From positions 1 to 11,804 of the forward strand of contig CALLQQ010000102.1 in assembly GCA_938014915.1 (NCBI GenBank): a DNA stretch of 11,804 bases, read 5' to 3'. The stretch comes from an uncultured Clostridia bacterium (GTDB taxonomy: Bacteria > Bacillota > Clostridia > Oscillospirales > Ruminococcaceae). The stretch's first letter is position 1. Every line of letters begins with the position of its first letter. The notes under the pieces are model-generated. The model was not told where the DNA came from. It worked only from the letters and a program-made list of their open reading frames with translations, and made no database searches. Below, in pieces: positions 1 through 6,368 of this stretch. The position numbers and the translations under genes were made by a program.

Positions 1-684
1 GATATAGTTAAAAAAATAAAAGAACTTTTAATCAAATATGGTAAGTTGAAAAACTATAACCTTGAAGTCCTTACCTATACAAGTGGTGAGAAGTTAGCAA
101 ATCAGGATATTCTTTTCGATTTAATTTTCCTTGATGTTGAAATGCCAGATTTCGATGGAATTCAGACTGCTCAGATGATTAGAAAAGAAGAAAAAAGTGT
201 GAAGATCGTATATGTGACTAACCACAGTAGATATTCACTCAATGTATTTGCAGTTCATCCATTCGATTACATATTGAAGCCAGTAACTAAGGAGAGGATA
301 TTTAAGGTAATGGATGATTTCTTTATGTATAGGGAACATAAATCCAAAAAATGCGTCATAACTTTCAATGGCATTAATGGACAAGTATTTCTAGATATAG
401 AAGATATTTATTACTTTGAGTATGTTGAGAACAGGAGGATAGTCGTATCTACAAAGACTGGTTCTACTGAGATTAGGGGAGGAATTACGGAAATACATAA
501 GACTGTAAAACCTTTTAATTTTGTTACTCCTCACAAAAGTTTCGTTGTTAATATGGCTCATATCAAAAATATTAGGAGATATGATGTTGTAATGGCTAAC
601 GGAGTTCTAGTTCTAGTTGCACAGCAACGTTATGCAAAATGTAAAAAGGAGTTAAGCAATTACGTTCTTAAATCTTTAATATAA
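1..684 (+). CDS. agrA: AgrA-like LytTR response regulator (5' end cut off by window edge)
   Basis: Two-component response regulator that would be phosphorylated by the kinase encoded next and bind DNA at direct repeats. The frame is open from base 1, giving 227 visible codons. The in-frame TTG at 46 has no ribosome site and is not the real start, so the first strand with its acidic pair is missing. The receiver domain (visible residues 1 to about 105) has the phospho-acceptor Asp45 in LDVEMP, the switch Thr73 in VYVTN and the conserved Lys93 in ILKPV. A LytTR DNA-binding domain follows (about 113-220), with the hallmark FVTPHKSFVVN segment and conserved hydrophobic strands. The stop TAA overlaps the ribosome site of the kinase gene, so the two are probably co-transcribed. 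The family assignment is firm. The AgrA name rests on the adjacent agrC, agrD and agrB. Confidence 0.9.
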   Translation, partial: DIVKKIKELLIKYGKLKNYNLEVLTYTSGEKLANQDILFDLIFLDVEMPDFDGIQTAQMIRKEEKSVKIVYVTNHSRYSLNVFAVHPFDYILKPVTKERIFKVMDDFFMYREHKSKKCVITFNGINGQVFLDIEDIYYFEYVENRRIVVSTKTGSTEIRGGITEIHKTVKPFNFVTPHKSFVVNMAHIKNIRRYDVVMANGVLVLVAQQRYAKCKKELSNYVLKSLI

Positions 685-697
685 GGGGATTAATTTT

Positions 698-1987
698 ATG
701 GACATTATTCTTGAAATTGTGTCGGCAATAATTATCTATGTATTTGCCACGATCATGTTTCATTCATTATACGAGAAAAGACCGATGAAAAAAATCACTG
801 AAATCTTTATTTACGCTATCTTCATTATTTCAATGCTCATAGTAGGATCGCTTAAAATACCAATATTGAATGTTGCGTATACTTTCATATCAATATGTAT
901 ATTAAACAAGTTGTTATTCGAATTTGAGTCATTGTATTTTATTTTATATAATGCGTTGCTAACATTGGTTATGCTAGTAATCGATATGGTATCAGTCCTA
1001 TTGTTTTCCGCTACTATAAAAACAGACTTAAGTACAATACTAGCAAATAAATATCTTATGATGGCGAGTTGTTTATTAAATTGGTTGGTACTACTCATTG
1101 CCTTTAGAATTTTTATGATGGTCATAAGTAAGGATAGGTTCTCCAGTGTAAAACTCCAGGAGGTTTTGTTTTATATAATTTTAATAGGGATGGAAGTTTT
1201 TCTGCTACACTATATAACGTCGATAATTTCAGACAAATCCACCGGCATTGTATTGCTGCTACTATTAGCAGTTTACCTAGCCTTTGATATTTACATAGTA
1301 TATTTAATTTATAAGATTTCTAAGGCTAATCAATATAAAAATGATTTAAGGCTAGCACGGCAGCAATCTAATATGCAGTTAGCTGTATATCGTGAGCTGT
1401 CGGACAAATATCATATGTCACGTGCCGTTGCACATGATGTGAGAGAGCATATAAAAGCCCTAGAGGGGTTAATCGATAACAATTATGTTGAATCCGCTAT
1501 GCAGTACACTAAGCTTCTCAATAAGGAACTAGACAAACTAACACCTGAATTTAAAGTATCTAATCAAATACTCTCTATTATTATAAATAACAAATTAGCA
1601 CAGGCGGAAAAGTTAAATATCGATTTAATCTTAGATATTGAGGATTTATCAATAGATTTCATATCTGATCTTGATATTACATCAATATTTGCAAATATTC
1701 TGGATAACGCATTCGAGGCTTGCTCCGAGTTAGAAGAAAAGGATCGTATTATTAAGTTGACTATTCATAAGATTAATAGCTTCCTAGTTGTCAATATATC
1801 GAATAAGTATAAAAAGGTAAGGCAAGATTCCGATGGGAAATTCCTAACTACAAAAGAAGATCATGAAGGATTTGGACTTTCCAATGTGAAAAGAGCCGTA
1901 GAAAGATATGACGGTGTTTTCAATGTTGAAACTGATCAAGGACTATTTGTTGTAAAAATCACTATTCCAATGTTGTGGCGGGGCTAA
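698..1987 (+). CDS. agrC: AgrC-like GHKL sensor histidine kinase
   Basis: Membrane receptor kinase for a cyclic autoinducer peptide. About seven hydrophobic segments lie in the first 205 residues (roughly 3-24, 34-52, 55-72, 80-104, 118-142, 153-175, 182-205), the usual AgrC sensor module. A helical linker follows, then the dimerisation helix with the likely phospho-acceptor His246 in VAHDVREH. The GHKL ATPase domain shows an N box with Asn333 and Asn337 (NILDNAFEA) and a G box G391-F-G393 (GFGLSNVKRA). The length of 429 residues is normal for AgrC. The ATG follows the stop of the regulator by 13 bases, with AAGGGGA at 683-689 as ribosome site. An oddity is that the residue four after the His is Glu250, where this kinase family usually has Asn. 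The ligand is inferred to be the product of the downstream small gene. Confidence 0.9.
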   Translation: MDIILEIVSAIIIYVFATIMFHSLYEKRPMKKITEIFIYAIFIISMLIVGSLKIPILNVAYTFISICILNKLLFEFESLYFILYNALLTLVMLVIDMVSVLLFSATIKTDLSTILANKYLMMASCLLNWLVLLIAFRIFMMVISKDRFSSVKLQEVLFYIILIGMEVFLLHYITSIISDKSTGIVLLLLLAVYLAFDIYIVYLIYKISKANQYKNDLRLARQQSNMQLAVYRELSDKYHMSRAVAHDVREHIKALEGLIDNNYVESAMQYTKLLNKELDKLTPEFKVSNQILSIIINNKLAQAEKLNIDLILDIEDLSIDFISDLDITSIFANILDNAFEACSELEEKDRIIKLTIHKINSFLVVNISNKYKKVRQDSDGKFLTTKEDHEGFGLSNVKRAVERYDGVFNVETDQGLFVVKITIPMLWRG

Positions 1988-2015
1988 TATAAAAACGATT
2001 ATTCCTTCTTTTTTA

Positions 2016-2049
2016 GGCATTCAATGCAAGTATTCGGCGTTTAATGCAA
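2016..2049 (+). promoter_or_regulatory. Direct repeat, probable AgrA/LytTR-type binding site
   Basis: Two copies of a 14-base motif, GGCATTCAATGCAA (2016-2029) and GGCGTTTAATGCAA (2036-2049), match at 12 of 14 positions. Their offset is 20 bases, two helical turns. LytTR regulators bind paired direct repeats of about 9 bases with roughly 12 bases between them, just upstream of a -35 element, and the CGTTTAAT core resembles known sites of that type. The repeats end 5 bases before a TTGACT hexamer and precede agrD. The repeat is seen directly; the binding protein is inferred. Confidence 0.6.
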
Positions 2050-2054
2050 AACTA

Positions 2055-2092
2055 TTGACTAATGATTACAATTACTCTATTGTAATTATAAT
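2055..2092 (+). promoter_or_regulatory. agrDB promoter region
   Basis: TTGACT at 2055-2060 is followed after 17 bases by a poor -10, TATTGT (2078-2083). A perfect TATAAT lies at 2087-2092 but is 26 bases from that -35 and has no good -35 of its own. Either reading gives a promoter that is weak without help, as expected for one switched on by a regulator bound to the upstream repeats. The exact start site cannot be chosen from sequence. Confidence 0.5.
2065..2086. repeat. Perfect 8-base inverted repeat inside the agrDB promoter
   Basis: ATTACAAT (2065-2072) and ATTGTAAT (2079-2086) are exact reverse complements around a 6-base centre, directly upstream of TATAAT. There is no T-run after it, so it is not a terminator. 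It looks like an operator for a dimeric regulator, which cannot be named from this window. Confidence 0.5.
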
Positions 2093-2127
2093 AGCATTTA
2101 AACTGAGAATCATGAGGAGGAATTTAA

Positions 2128-2283
2128 ATGAGAGAAAATATGTCAACAGTTAAAAAAGGTGTTATGAGCACAGTAAAAAATATAGCAACAAGAGCAGCTG
2201 TAAAAAGTGCTAATTCGGCTTGTGTTTGGTGGCATTATCAGCCAAAACAAACTGATGCAATTAAAAATCTTAGAAAGTTCTAA
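2128..2283 (+). CDS. agrD: AgrD-like autoinducer pro-peptide (51 aa)
   Basis: Short precursor of a cyclic signalling peptide. A perfect AGGAGG (2115-2120) lies 7 bases before the ATG. Residues 5-28 form a basic amphipathic helix (VKKGVMSTVKNIATRAAVK), as in AgrD leaders that dock on the membrane. The core follows: ANSACVWWHYQPKQ, with a single Cys32 able to form the thiolactone and a WxYQPK run that I recall from clostridial AgrD-type peptides. The C-terminal tail (about 38-51) would be removed by AgrB. It differs from the staphylococcal tail in being basic (KNLRKF) rather than acidic. The gene ends 2 bases before agrB, so the two are surely translated together. Whether the ring closes at His36 or Tyr37 cannot be told from sequence. 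The family call rests on the peptide pattern plus the neighbours. Confidence 0.88.
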   Translation: MRENMSTVKKGVMSTVKNIATRAAVKSANSACVWWHYQPKQTDAIKNLRKF

Positions 2284-2285
2284 TT

Positions 2286-2900
2286 ATGGATAAAGTGGTT
2301 GAGGGGATTGTATCGATATTACATAAGAATTCGATTGTAAATGATGAGAATATCGATGTTGTTAGGTATGGAATAGAGATTGTTCTATTAAAGATACTTT
2401 TTTTCTTGACCATCTTGTTTATTGGAATAATAACTAACAGCGTCGTTAATATTCTAATTTTCATGTTATTCTATAAACCACTGCGTACCTATGCGGGCGG
2501 CTATCATGCAAAAACAAGAATTGGATGTTATATTGTCTCAGTTTTAATGCTATTATTAATGTTAATATCCGTTAAATTGGTTTCAAATTTCGATGCGCTA
2601 ACAAATGCAGTCTATGTAATTGCGGTAATTTCGGGCGTGATTATATGGATTTTAGCACCGGTAGAAACAAGTAATAAACCACTTGATACGGTTGAAAAGA
2701 GTCGATATAGACTCATATCAAGAATCATCCTTTTAGTTGAATTCATCGTTGGGGGATTTTGTCTGATTTTTGACTTCCGTCTTTTCTCTTTGGCTATTGC
2801 ATTAGTGTTCGCTTTTACGGGTTTCTTCTTATTTTTGTGCCACATTCAGGAAGGCATAAGAATAACATTCGGGAAAGCCGACGAGAATATTATAGATTAG
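2286..2900 (+). CDS. agrB: AgrB-like peptide-processing membrane endopeptidase
   Basis: Integral membrane cysteine protease that cuts the AgrD tail and forms the thiolactone ring. At 204 residues it is of normal family length. The hallmark KPLRTYAGGYHAKT segment carries the catalytic His74, and Cys81 lies seven residues later, the same spacing as His77/Cys84 of Staphylococcus aureus AgrB. A second family block, LAPVETSNKPLD, is at about 123-134. Hydrophobic segments flank both. The ATG is 2 bases after the agrD stop with only a weak AGAAAG-like ribosome site inside agrD, so translational coupling is likely. The order D then B is the reverse of the staphylococcal B then D. Confidence 0.93.
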   Translation: MDKVVEGIVSILHKNSIVNDENIDVVRYGIEIVLLKILFFLTILFIGIITNSVVNILIFMLFYKPLRTYAGGYHAKTRIGCYIVSVLMLLLMLISVKLVSNFDALTNAVYVIAVISGVIIWILAPVETSNKPLDTVEKSRYRLISRIILLVEFIVGGFCLIFDFRLFSLAIALVFAFTGFFLFLCHIQEGIRITFGKADENIID

Positions 2901-3020
2901 TGCATAGAACATGATTTGTAGCTGCTAAATTATAATGCATTGGGCAGAGTAAATTCAGATTGTAACCTATCTTCATCAACTAAAGATCGGGGATTCTCAT
3001 GCAGCATACATCATTTTGTA

Positions 3021-3058
3021 ATAGAAGTTCTCTTATTCGGGGGGACTTCTATCTTTTT
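3021..3058 (+). terminator. Rho-independent terminator after agrDB
   Basis: ATAGAAGT (3021-3028) pairs with ACTTCTAT (3045-3052). The stem extends inward by four more pairs (two G-C, two G-T), around an 8-base loop, and is followed by five T's at 3054-3058. It would end the agrDB transcript before the ppa promoter. Confidence 0.8.
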
Positions 3059-3107
3059 CCACAAAACGATTCCATTAAGCCGTAATACGGGGTAGGGAGG
3101 TCGATAA

Positions 3108-3136
3108 TTGACATTACGCCTTAAAAGAAGTATACT
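3108..3136 (+). promoter_or_regulatory. ppa promoter
   Basis: TTGACA (3108-3113), 17 bases, then TATACT (3131-3136): close to the housekeeping sigma consensus. The transcript would start near 3143 with a leader of about 70 bases. Inverted half-sites AAGCCGTAAT (3077-3086) and ATTACGCCTT (3113-3122), 9 of 10 pairs, bracket the -35 and could be an operator. Confidence 0.8.
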
Positions 3137-3212
3137 ATAACTACATATAAATATAAAACTTAGTAAACAATATTGATAAGATGAGTTACAGAATAAATGG
3201 GAGGGGCTCACT

Positions 3213-3743
3213 ATGAACATTTGGGATTCAATGCGTCCGGAGAGGGTTAAGCATGATAATTTTATGGCTATAATTGAAATATCTAAAGGGTGTAAAGTTA
3301 AATACGAACTCGACGAGGAAACTGGGCTCTTAGAGATGGATCGTATTCTATATACTTCAACGCACTATCCAGCAAATTATGGATTTATACCACTAACTTA
3401 TGCATTCGATGGCGATCCTTTAGATGTGCTAGTGCTATGTTCAGAATCGATTAATCCGATGACGATTGTATCCTGTTACCCAATCGGGGTAATTCATATG
3501 GAGGATAGCGGATATAATGACGAAAAGATAATAGCTATTCCATTCGGCGATCCAACATATAATTCGTACAAATGCATCGACGAATTGCCATCGCATATCT
3601 TCTCTGAGATGACGCATTTCTTCTCCGTATATAAAACTCTAGAGGGGAAGGAAACCGCCCTAGAAAGCGTCAAAGGTGCAAAGGAAGCAATGAAAACAAT
3701 TCAGAAGTGTATTGATAGATATAAAGAGAAATTTGCTAAATAA
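3213..3743 (+). CDS. ppa: Family I inorganic pyrophosphatase
   Basis: Cytoplasmic enzyme that splits pyrophosphate to two phosphates, pulling biosynthetic reactions forward. At 176 residues it is the size of the bacterial family I enzyme. The signature DGDPLDVL gives metal-binding Asp66, Asp68 and Asp71, aligning with Asp65, Asp67 and Asp70 of the Escherichia coli enzyme. Asp98 and Asp103 in EDSGYNDEK match the E. coli Asp97/Asp102 pair. HYPANYGFIP supplies the conserved tyrosine loop. A GGGAGGGG ribosome site (about 3199-3206) precedes the ATG. The gene stands alone, between the agr terminator and its own terminator. Confidence 0.96.
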   Translation: MNIWDSMRPERVKHDNFMAIIEISKGCKVKYELDEETGLLEMDRILYTSTHYPANYGFIPLTYAFDGDPLDVLVLCSESINPMTIVSCYPIGVIHMEDSGYNDEKIIAIPFGDPTYNSYKCIDELPSHIFSEMTHFFSVYKTLEGKETALESVKGAKEAMKTIQKCIDRYKEKFAK

Positions 3744-3753
3744 AACACTCAAT

Positions 3754-3790
3754 AGAAAACCTCCACTTTTTAATAAAGTGGAGGTTTTCT
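3754..3790. terminator. Bidirectional terminator between ppa and the GH94 gene
   Basis: A perfect 16-base stem, AGAAAACCTCCACTTT (3754-3769) with its complement at 3775-3790, encloses the 5-base loop TTAAT. It lies between two convergent genes. T-rich ends on both strands (TTTTCT on plus, TTTTCTATTG on minus) allow it to stop transcripts from either side. Confidence 0.9.
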
Positions 3791-3801
3791 GCTATAAGAA
3801 A

Positions 3802-6204
3802 CTACATTGTGATTACAACTTCGTTTTCATCTTTTAGAATTGATTCTTGAATTAGCTTGCCGTTGATTTCTTCGCCATTCACAACTAATTTGCTAACGCC
3901 TTTTTGCTTCTTAGCGGAGTTATCAACTGTAACATTTAAAGTCTTGCCTCTGAATACTTTCTTCATTGTGAATCCTTCCCAATCGGATGGGATACATGGT
4001 TCAATCACAATGCCATCAGCCTCAGGCTTAAGACCGAGTATTCCTTCTGTACTAGCGACCATTATAGTTGATGCTGTTCCCGTTAGCCAGTGCACATGCG
4101 CCCTACCATGGAATGGGCTGTCCTTACCTTCAACGAATTGTCCATGTACATAAGGCTCAAGCTTGCGAACTTCAGCATTGTCGTTCATTGACGATGGGCT
4201 AGTTTCTTTCCAATACTTGAATGCCCTATCGCCCCTGCCGATTTCAGTTTCAGCTAGAATTAGCCAACCTTGTGATTGAGAGAAGATACCACCGTTCTCT
4301 TTTGTTGTAGCAGGGAATAGGTGCATTAATGCACCGTCGAATGCATGGTCAATATATGATGGATATAGCAGCATAGCACCATGATCGGTATTTAGCTCAC
4401 GATATACGCTATCGAGTGCAAGTTTAGCCTGCTCCTCGGTTGCACATCCACTAATTACGGACCAGCTTTGTGGATTCAGCCACATTGATGCTTCAGGATC
4501 AGTGCGCTTACCAACGATTTCGCCATCTTCTCTAATGCCACGAATAAAGCGGTCCTCGTTCCAGCATTTTGTTTGAAGTGTTTCATGTAAGTCGTTATAA
4601 ATTCCATCAAGATACTTAACATATTCGTTATCGTCTTTCTGGGTTGCATAGTCTTTCATAACTTTTATAGCATAATATAATTGGAAAGCAACGAATGTCG
4701 ATTCGCCAAGCTTGCCCATTCTCAAGCAATCGTTCCAGTCTGCATGAAGACCAGCAGGCATTTTATTAGCGCCCAGTCTTTCCATAGAGAAATTAATTGC
4801 TCTCTTTAAATGCTCATAAACTGTTCCCTCATCACCATTGTTTGCAAATGGCACTACTTCATCTATGAAATCTGCATTCCCGCTTTCGGTAATATACTTG
4901 TGAATAGTAGGGAATAGCCATAGCGCATCGTCTGCACGGTATGATGGATGTCCTGTTTCTGCTCCGTATTCAGGATCGTCCGGTGTGTTCTCCTGTCCCG
5001 CCTTGTGATCATATTTAACTAGCGGTAGACCGCCACCATTGTCAACCTGTGCCGATAGCATGAACTTGATCTGCTCATATGCTAGATCCGGTGCTAGGTG
5101 GATAATTCCTTGAATATCTTGAACTGTATCCCTATAACCGAATCCGTTCCTCATACCGCAGTATTGGAATGAAGCAGCTCTTGACCAAATGAATGTGATG
5201 AAGCATTGATAAGCATTCCAAACGTTAATCATATTGTTGAAATTATCATCAGGAGTGCGAACTTGAAGATTTTCAAGTTTATCATGCCAGTATTTTTTTA
5301 ATTCGTCGAGTTCTTTTTCGACAATGCCCGGTTTCTCATAATTAGCAATTATCTCTTTAGCGCCTCTTTCGTTTCTTTGTCCTAAGATGTAGATAATTTC
5401 CTTTGTTTCGCCGGGTGCAAGCTCAATGTCGGATTGTAGAGCGCCACATGAGTTAGTATTATAGTTCAATGTGTTATCGCATTTACCAGTTTCAACTGCA
5501 ATTGGATTGGCATAGTTGCGGTAATTACCAACGAATGCGTCCCTATCACCGTTATACGATGAAATTGGTGCGCCAACTGAACCAAAGAACCTCTCACGAT
5601 TGTTTGAACCATTCTCATCTTTACCAACATCTTCATTGATTGTTTGTAAAATCATATTCTCTTTAAAATATGTTTTAGTAATAAATAGTGAGTATTGTAG
5701 GTTAACTTGATCCTGTTCATAGTTACCATCATTGGTGAACTCTACATAACCAAATGTTGCAAGCTTCCTAGTTTTGGAATCATTGTTTGTGACTTTCAAG
5801 CGCCAAACTTCATATGTTTTATCCAGCGGTACATAATATAGTGCCTCTGTGGAAATATTATCATACTTTGCTGAAATAGTTGTGTATGCTGTACCGTGGC
5901 GGCATTCGGATTCATATTCGTTTAAATCCTTGCAAACAGGCGCCCATGAAGCCGACCAGAAATCATCTTTTTCCCTGTCTTTGATATAGATATATCTGCC
6001 GGGCTGATCCTTGTCCATTCCGTTGAAACGGTAGCGAATCAATCTTCCGTTTGCGCCAGATTTGACAAAGCTATATCCTCCCGCATTGTTTGATATAATT
6101 GCTCCATATTCTGGTGAACCAAGATAGTTCGCCCAAGGTGCAGGGGTATTGGGTTTAGTAATAACATACTCTTTGTTTTTCTCATCAAAAAAACCGTAGT
6201 TCAT
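3802..6204 (-). CDS. GH94 glycoside phosphorylase, cellobiose phosphorylase type
   Basis: Cytoplasmic enzyme of family GH94 that cleaves a beta-linked disaccharide with phosphate, giving alpha-glucose 1-phosphate and a free sugar. The start is MNYGFFDEKNKEYVIT, matching family N-termini. A start five codons upstream is possible, but the ribosome site AGGAGA (6211-6216) lies inside that extension, 6 bases from the chosen ATG. The 800 residues are full length: N-terminal beta-sandwich to about 270, helical linker, alpha/alpha-barrel to about 715, C-terminal sheet. The catalytic Asp492 is in ADWNDCL, near Asp490 of the Cellvibrio gilvus enzyme. WLTGTA, part of the phosphate site, is near the C-terminus. 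Several loops (ETGHPSYRADDALWL, TTKENGGIFSQ) differ from the Clostridium thermocellum enzyme, so cellobiose is the best guess; another GH94 substrate is possible. There is no signal peptide. Confidence 0.9.
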   Translation of the reverse strand: MNYGFFDEKNKEYVITKPNTPAPWANYLGSPEYGAIISNNAGGYSFVKSGANGRLIRYRFNGMDKDQPGRYIYIKDREKDDFWSASWAPVCKDLNEYESECRHGTAYTTISAKYDNISTEALYYVPLDKTYEVWRLKVTNNDSKTRKLATFGYVEFTNDGNYEQDQVNLQYSLFITKTYFKENMILQTINEDVGKDENGSNNRERFFGSVGAPISSYNGDRDAFVGNYRNYANPIAVETGKCDNTLNYNTNSCGALQSDIELAPGETKEIIYILGQRNERGAKEIIANYEKPGIVEKELDELKKYWHDKLENLQVRTPDDNFNNMINVWNAYQCFITFIWSRAASFQYCGMRNGFGYRDTVQDIQGIIHLAPDLAYEQIKFMLSAQVDNGGGLPLVKYDHKAGQENTPDDPEYGAETGHPSYRADDALWLFPTIHKYITESGNADFIDEVVPFANNGDEGTVYEHLKRAINFSMERLGANKMPAGLHADWNDCLRMGKLGESTFVAFQLYYAIKVMKDYATQKDDNEYVKYLDGIYNDLHETLQTKCWNEDRFIRGIREDGEIVGKRTDPEASMWLNPQSWSVISGCATEEQAKLALDSVYRELNTDHGAMLLYPSYIDHAFDGALMHLFPATTKENGGIFSQSQGWLILAETEIGRGDRAFKYWKETSPSSMNDNAEVRKLEPYVHGQFVEGKDSPFHGRAHVHWLTGTASTIMVASTEGILGLKPEADGIVIEPCIPSDWEGFTMKKVFRGKTLNVTVDNSAKKQKGVSKLVVNGEEINGKLIQESILKDENEVVITM

Positions 6205-6255
6205 ATCATCTCTCCTCATAATATAATTTTAGGTGAACGATACATCAGTATTGTA

Positions 6256-6269
6256 TGAAAACCGTTACA
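6256..6269 (-). promoter_or_regulatory. Near-cre (CcpA/LacI-family) operator in the GH94 leader
   Basis: TGAAAACCGTTACA fits the catabolite-response element TGWNANCGNTNWCA at all fixed positions but one in the centre, on either strand. It lies about 15-27 bases downstream of the predicted transcript start, where a bound repressor would block elongation. Part of it, CCGTTACATC, recurs as ACGATACATC at 6237-6246. A dedicated LacI-type regulator is an alternative to CcpA. Confidence 0.45.
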
Positions 6270-6289
6270 TCGTAAAATCACACAAATAT

Positions 6290-6318
6290 ATTCTACCATT
6301 TAGTAAAATGTTTTGCAA
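6290..6318 (-). promoter_or_regulatory. Promoter of the GH94 gene
   Basis: On the minus strand, TTGCAA (6313-6318), 17 bases, then TAGAAT (6290-6295) preceded by TGG, an extended -10. The transcript would start near 6283, giving a leader of about 80 bases. It separates this gene from the oxidoreductase gene on the same strand. Confidence 0.72.
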
Positions 6319-6368
6319 GGGGGTGCTACCATAAATTAAGCAATTAATTTAGTTTAACTTAATTTTCA

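Larger units (their letters stand above)
2901..3212 (+). other. Intergenic region between agrB and ppa
   Basis: This 312-base gap has no credible coding sequence. From left to right it holds about 120 bases with no pattern I can name, the terminator at 3021-3058, an inverted repeat (3077-3086 and 3113-3122), the ppa promoter (3108-3136) and a leader of about 70 bases. I looked for a fluoride riboswitch, often found before pyrophosphatase genes, and did not find its conserved bases. Confidence 0.6.

Noticed and set aside
46..684. TTG at 46 as the start of the response regulator
   Set aside because: There is no ribosome site, and the frame is open to base 1 and encodes plausible receiver sequence (IVKKIKELLIKYG). 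The gene is cut by the window edge.
3061..3212. Fluoride riboswitch before ppa
   Set aside because: The context would fit, but I could not find the conserved crcB-motif bases or its pseudoknot arms.
6205..6219. ATG five codons upstream for the GH94 gene
   Set aside because: The ribosome site AGGAGA lies inside this extension and family proteins begin at the internal Met.
6333..6365. AAATTAAG/CTTAATTT hairpin as terminator of the oxidoreductase gene
   Set aside because: The stem is only A-T rich with a 17-base loop and no T-run on the minus strand; too weak to list as a terminator.
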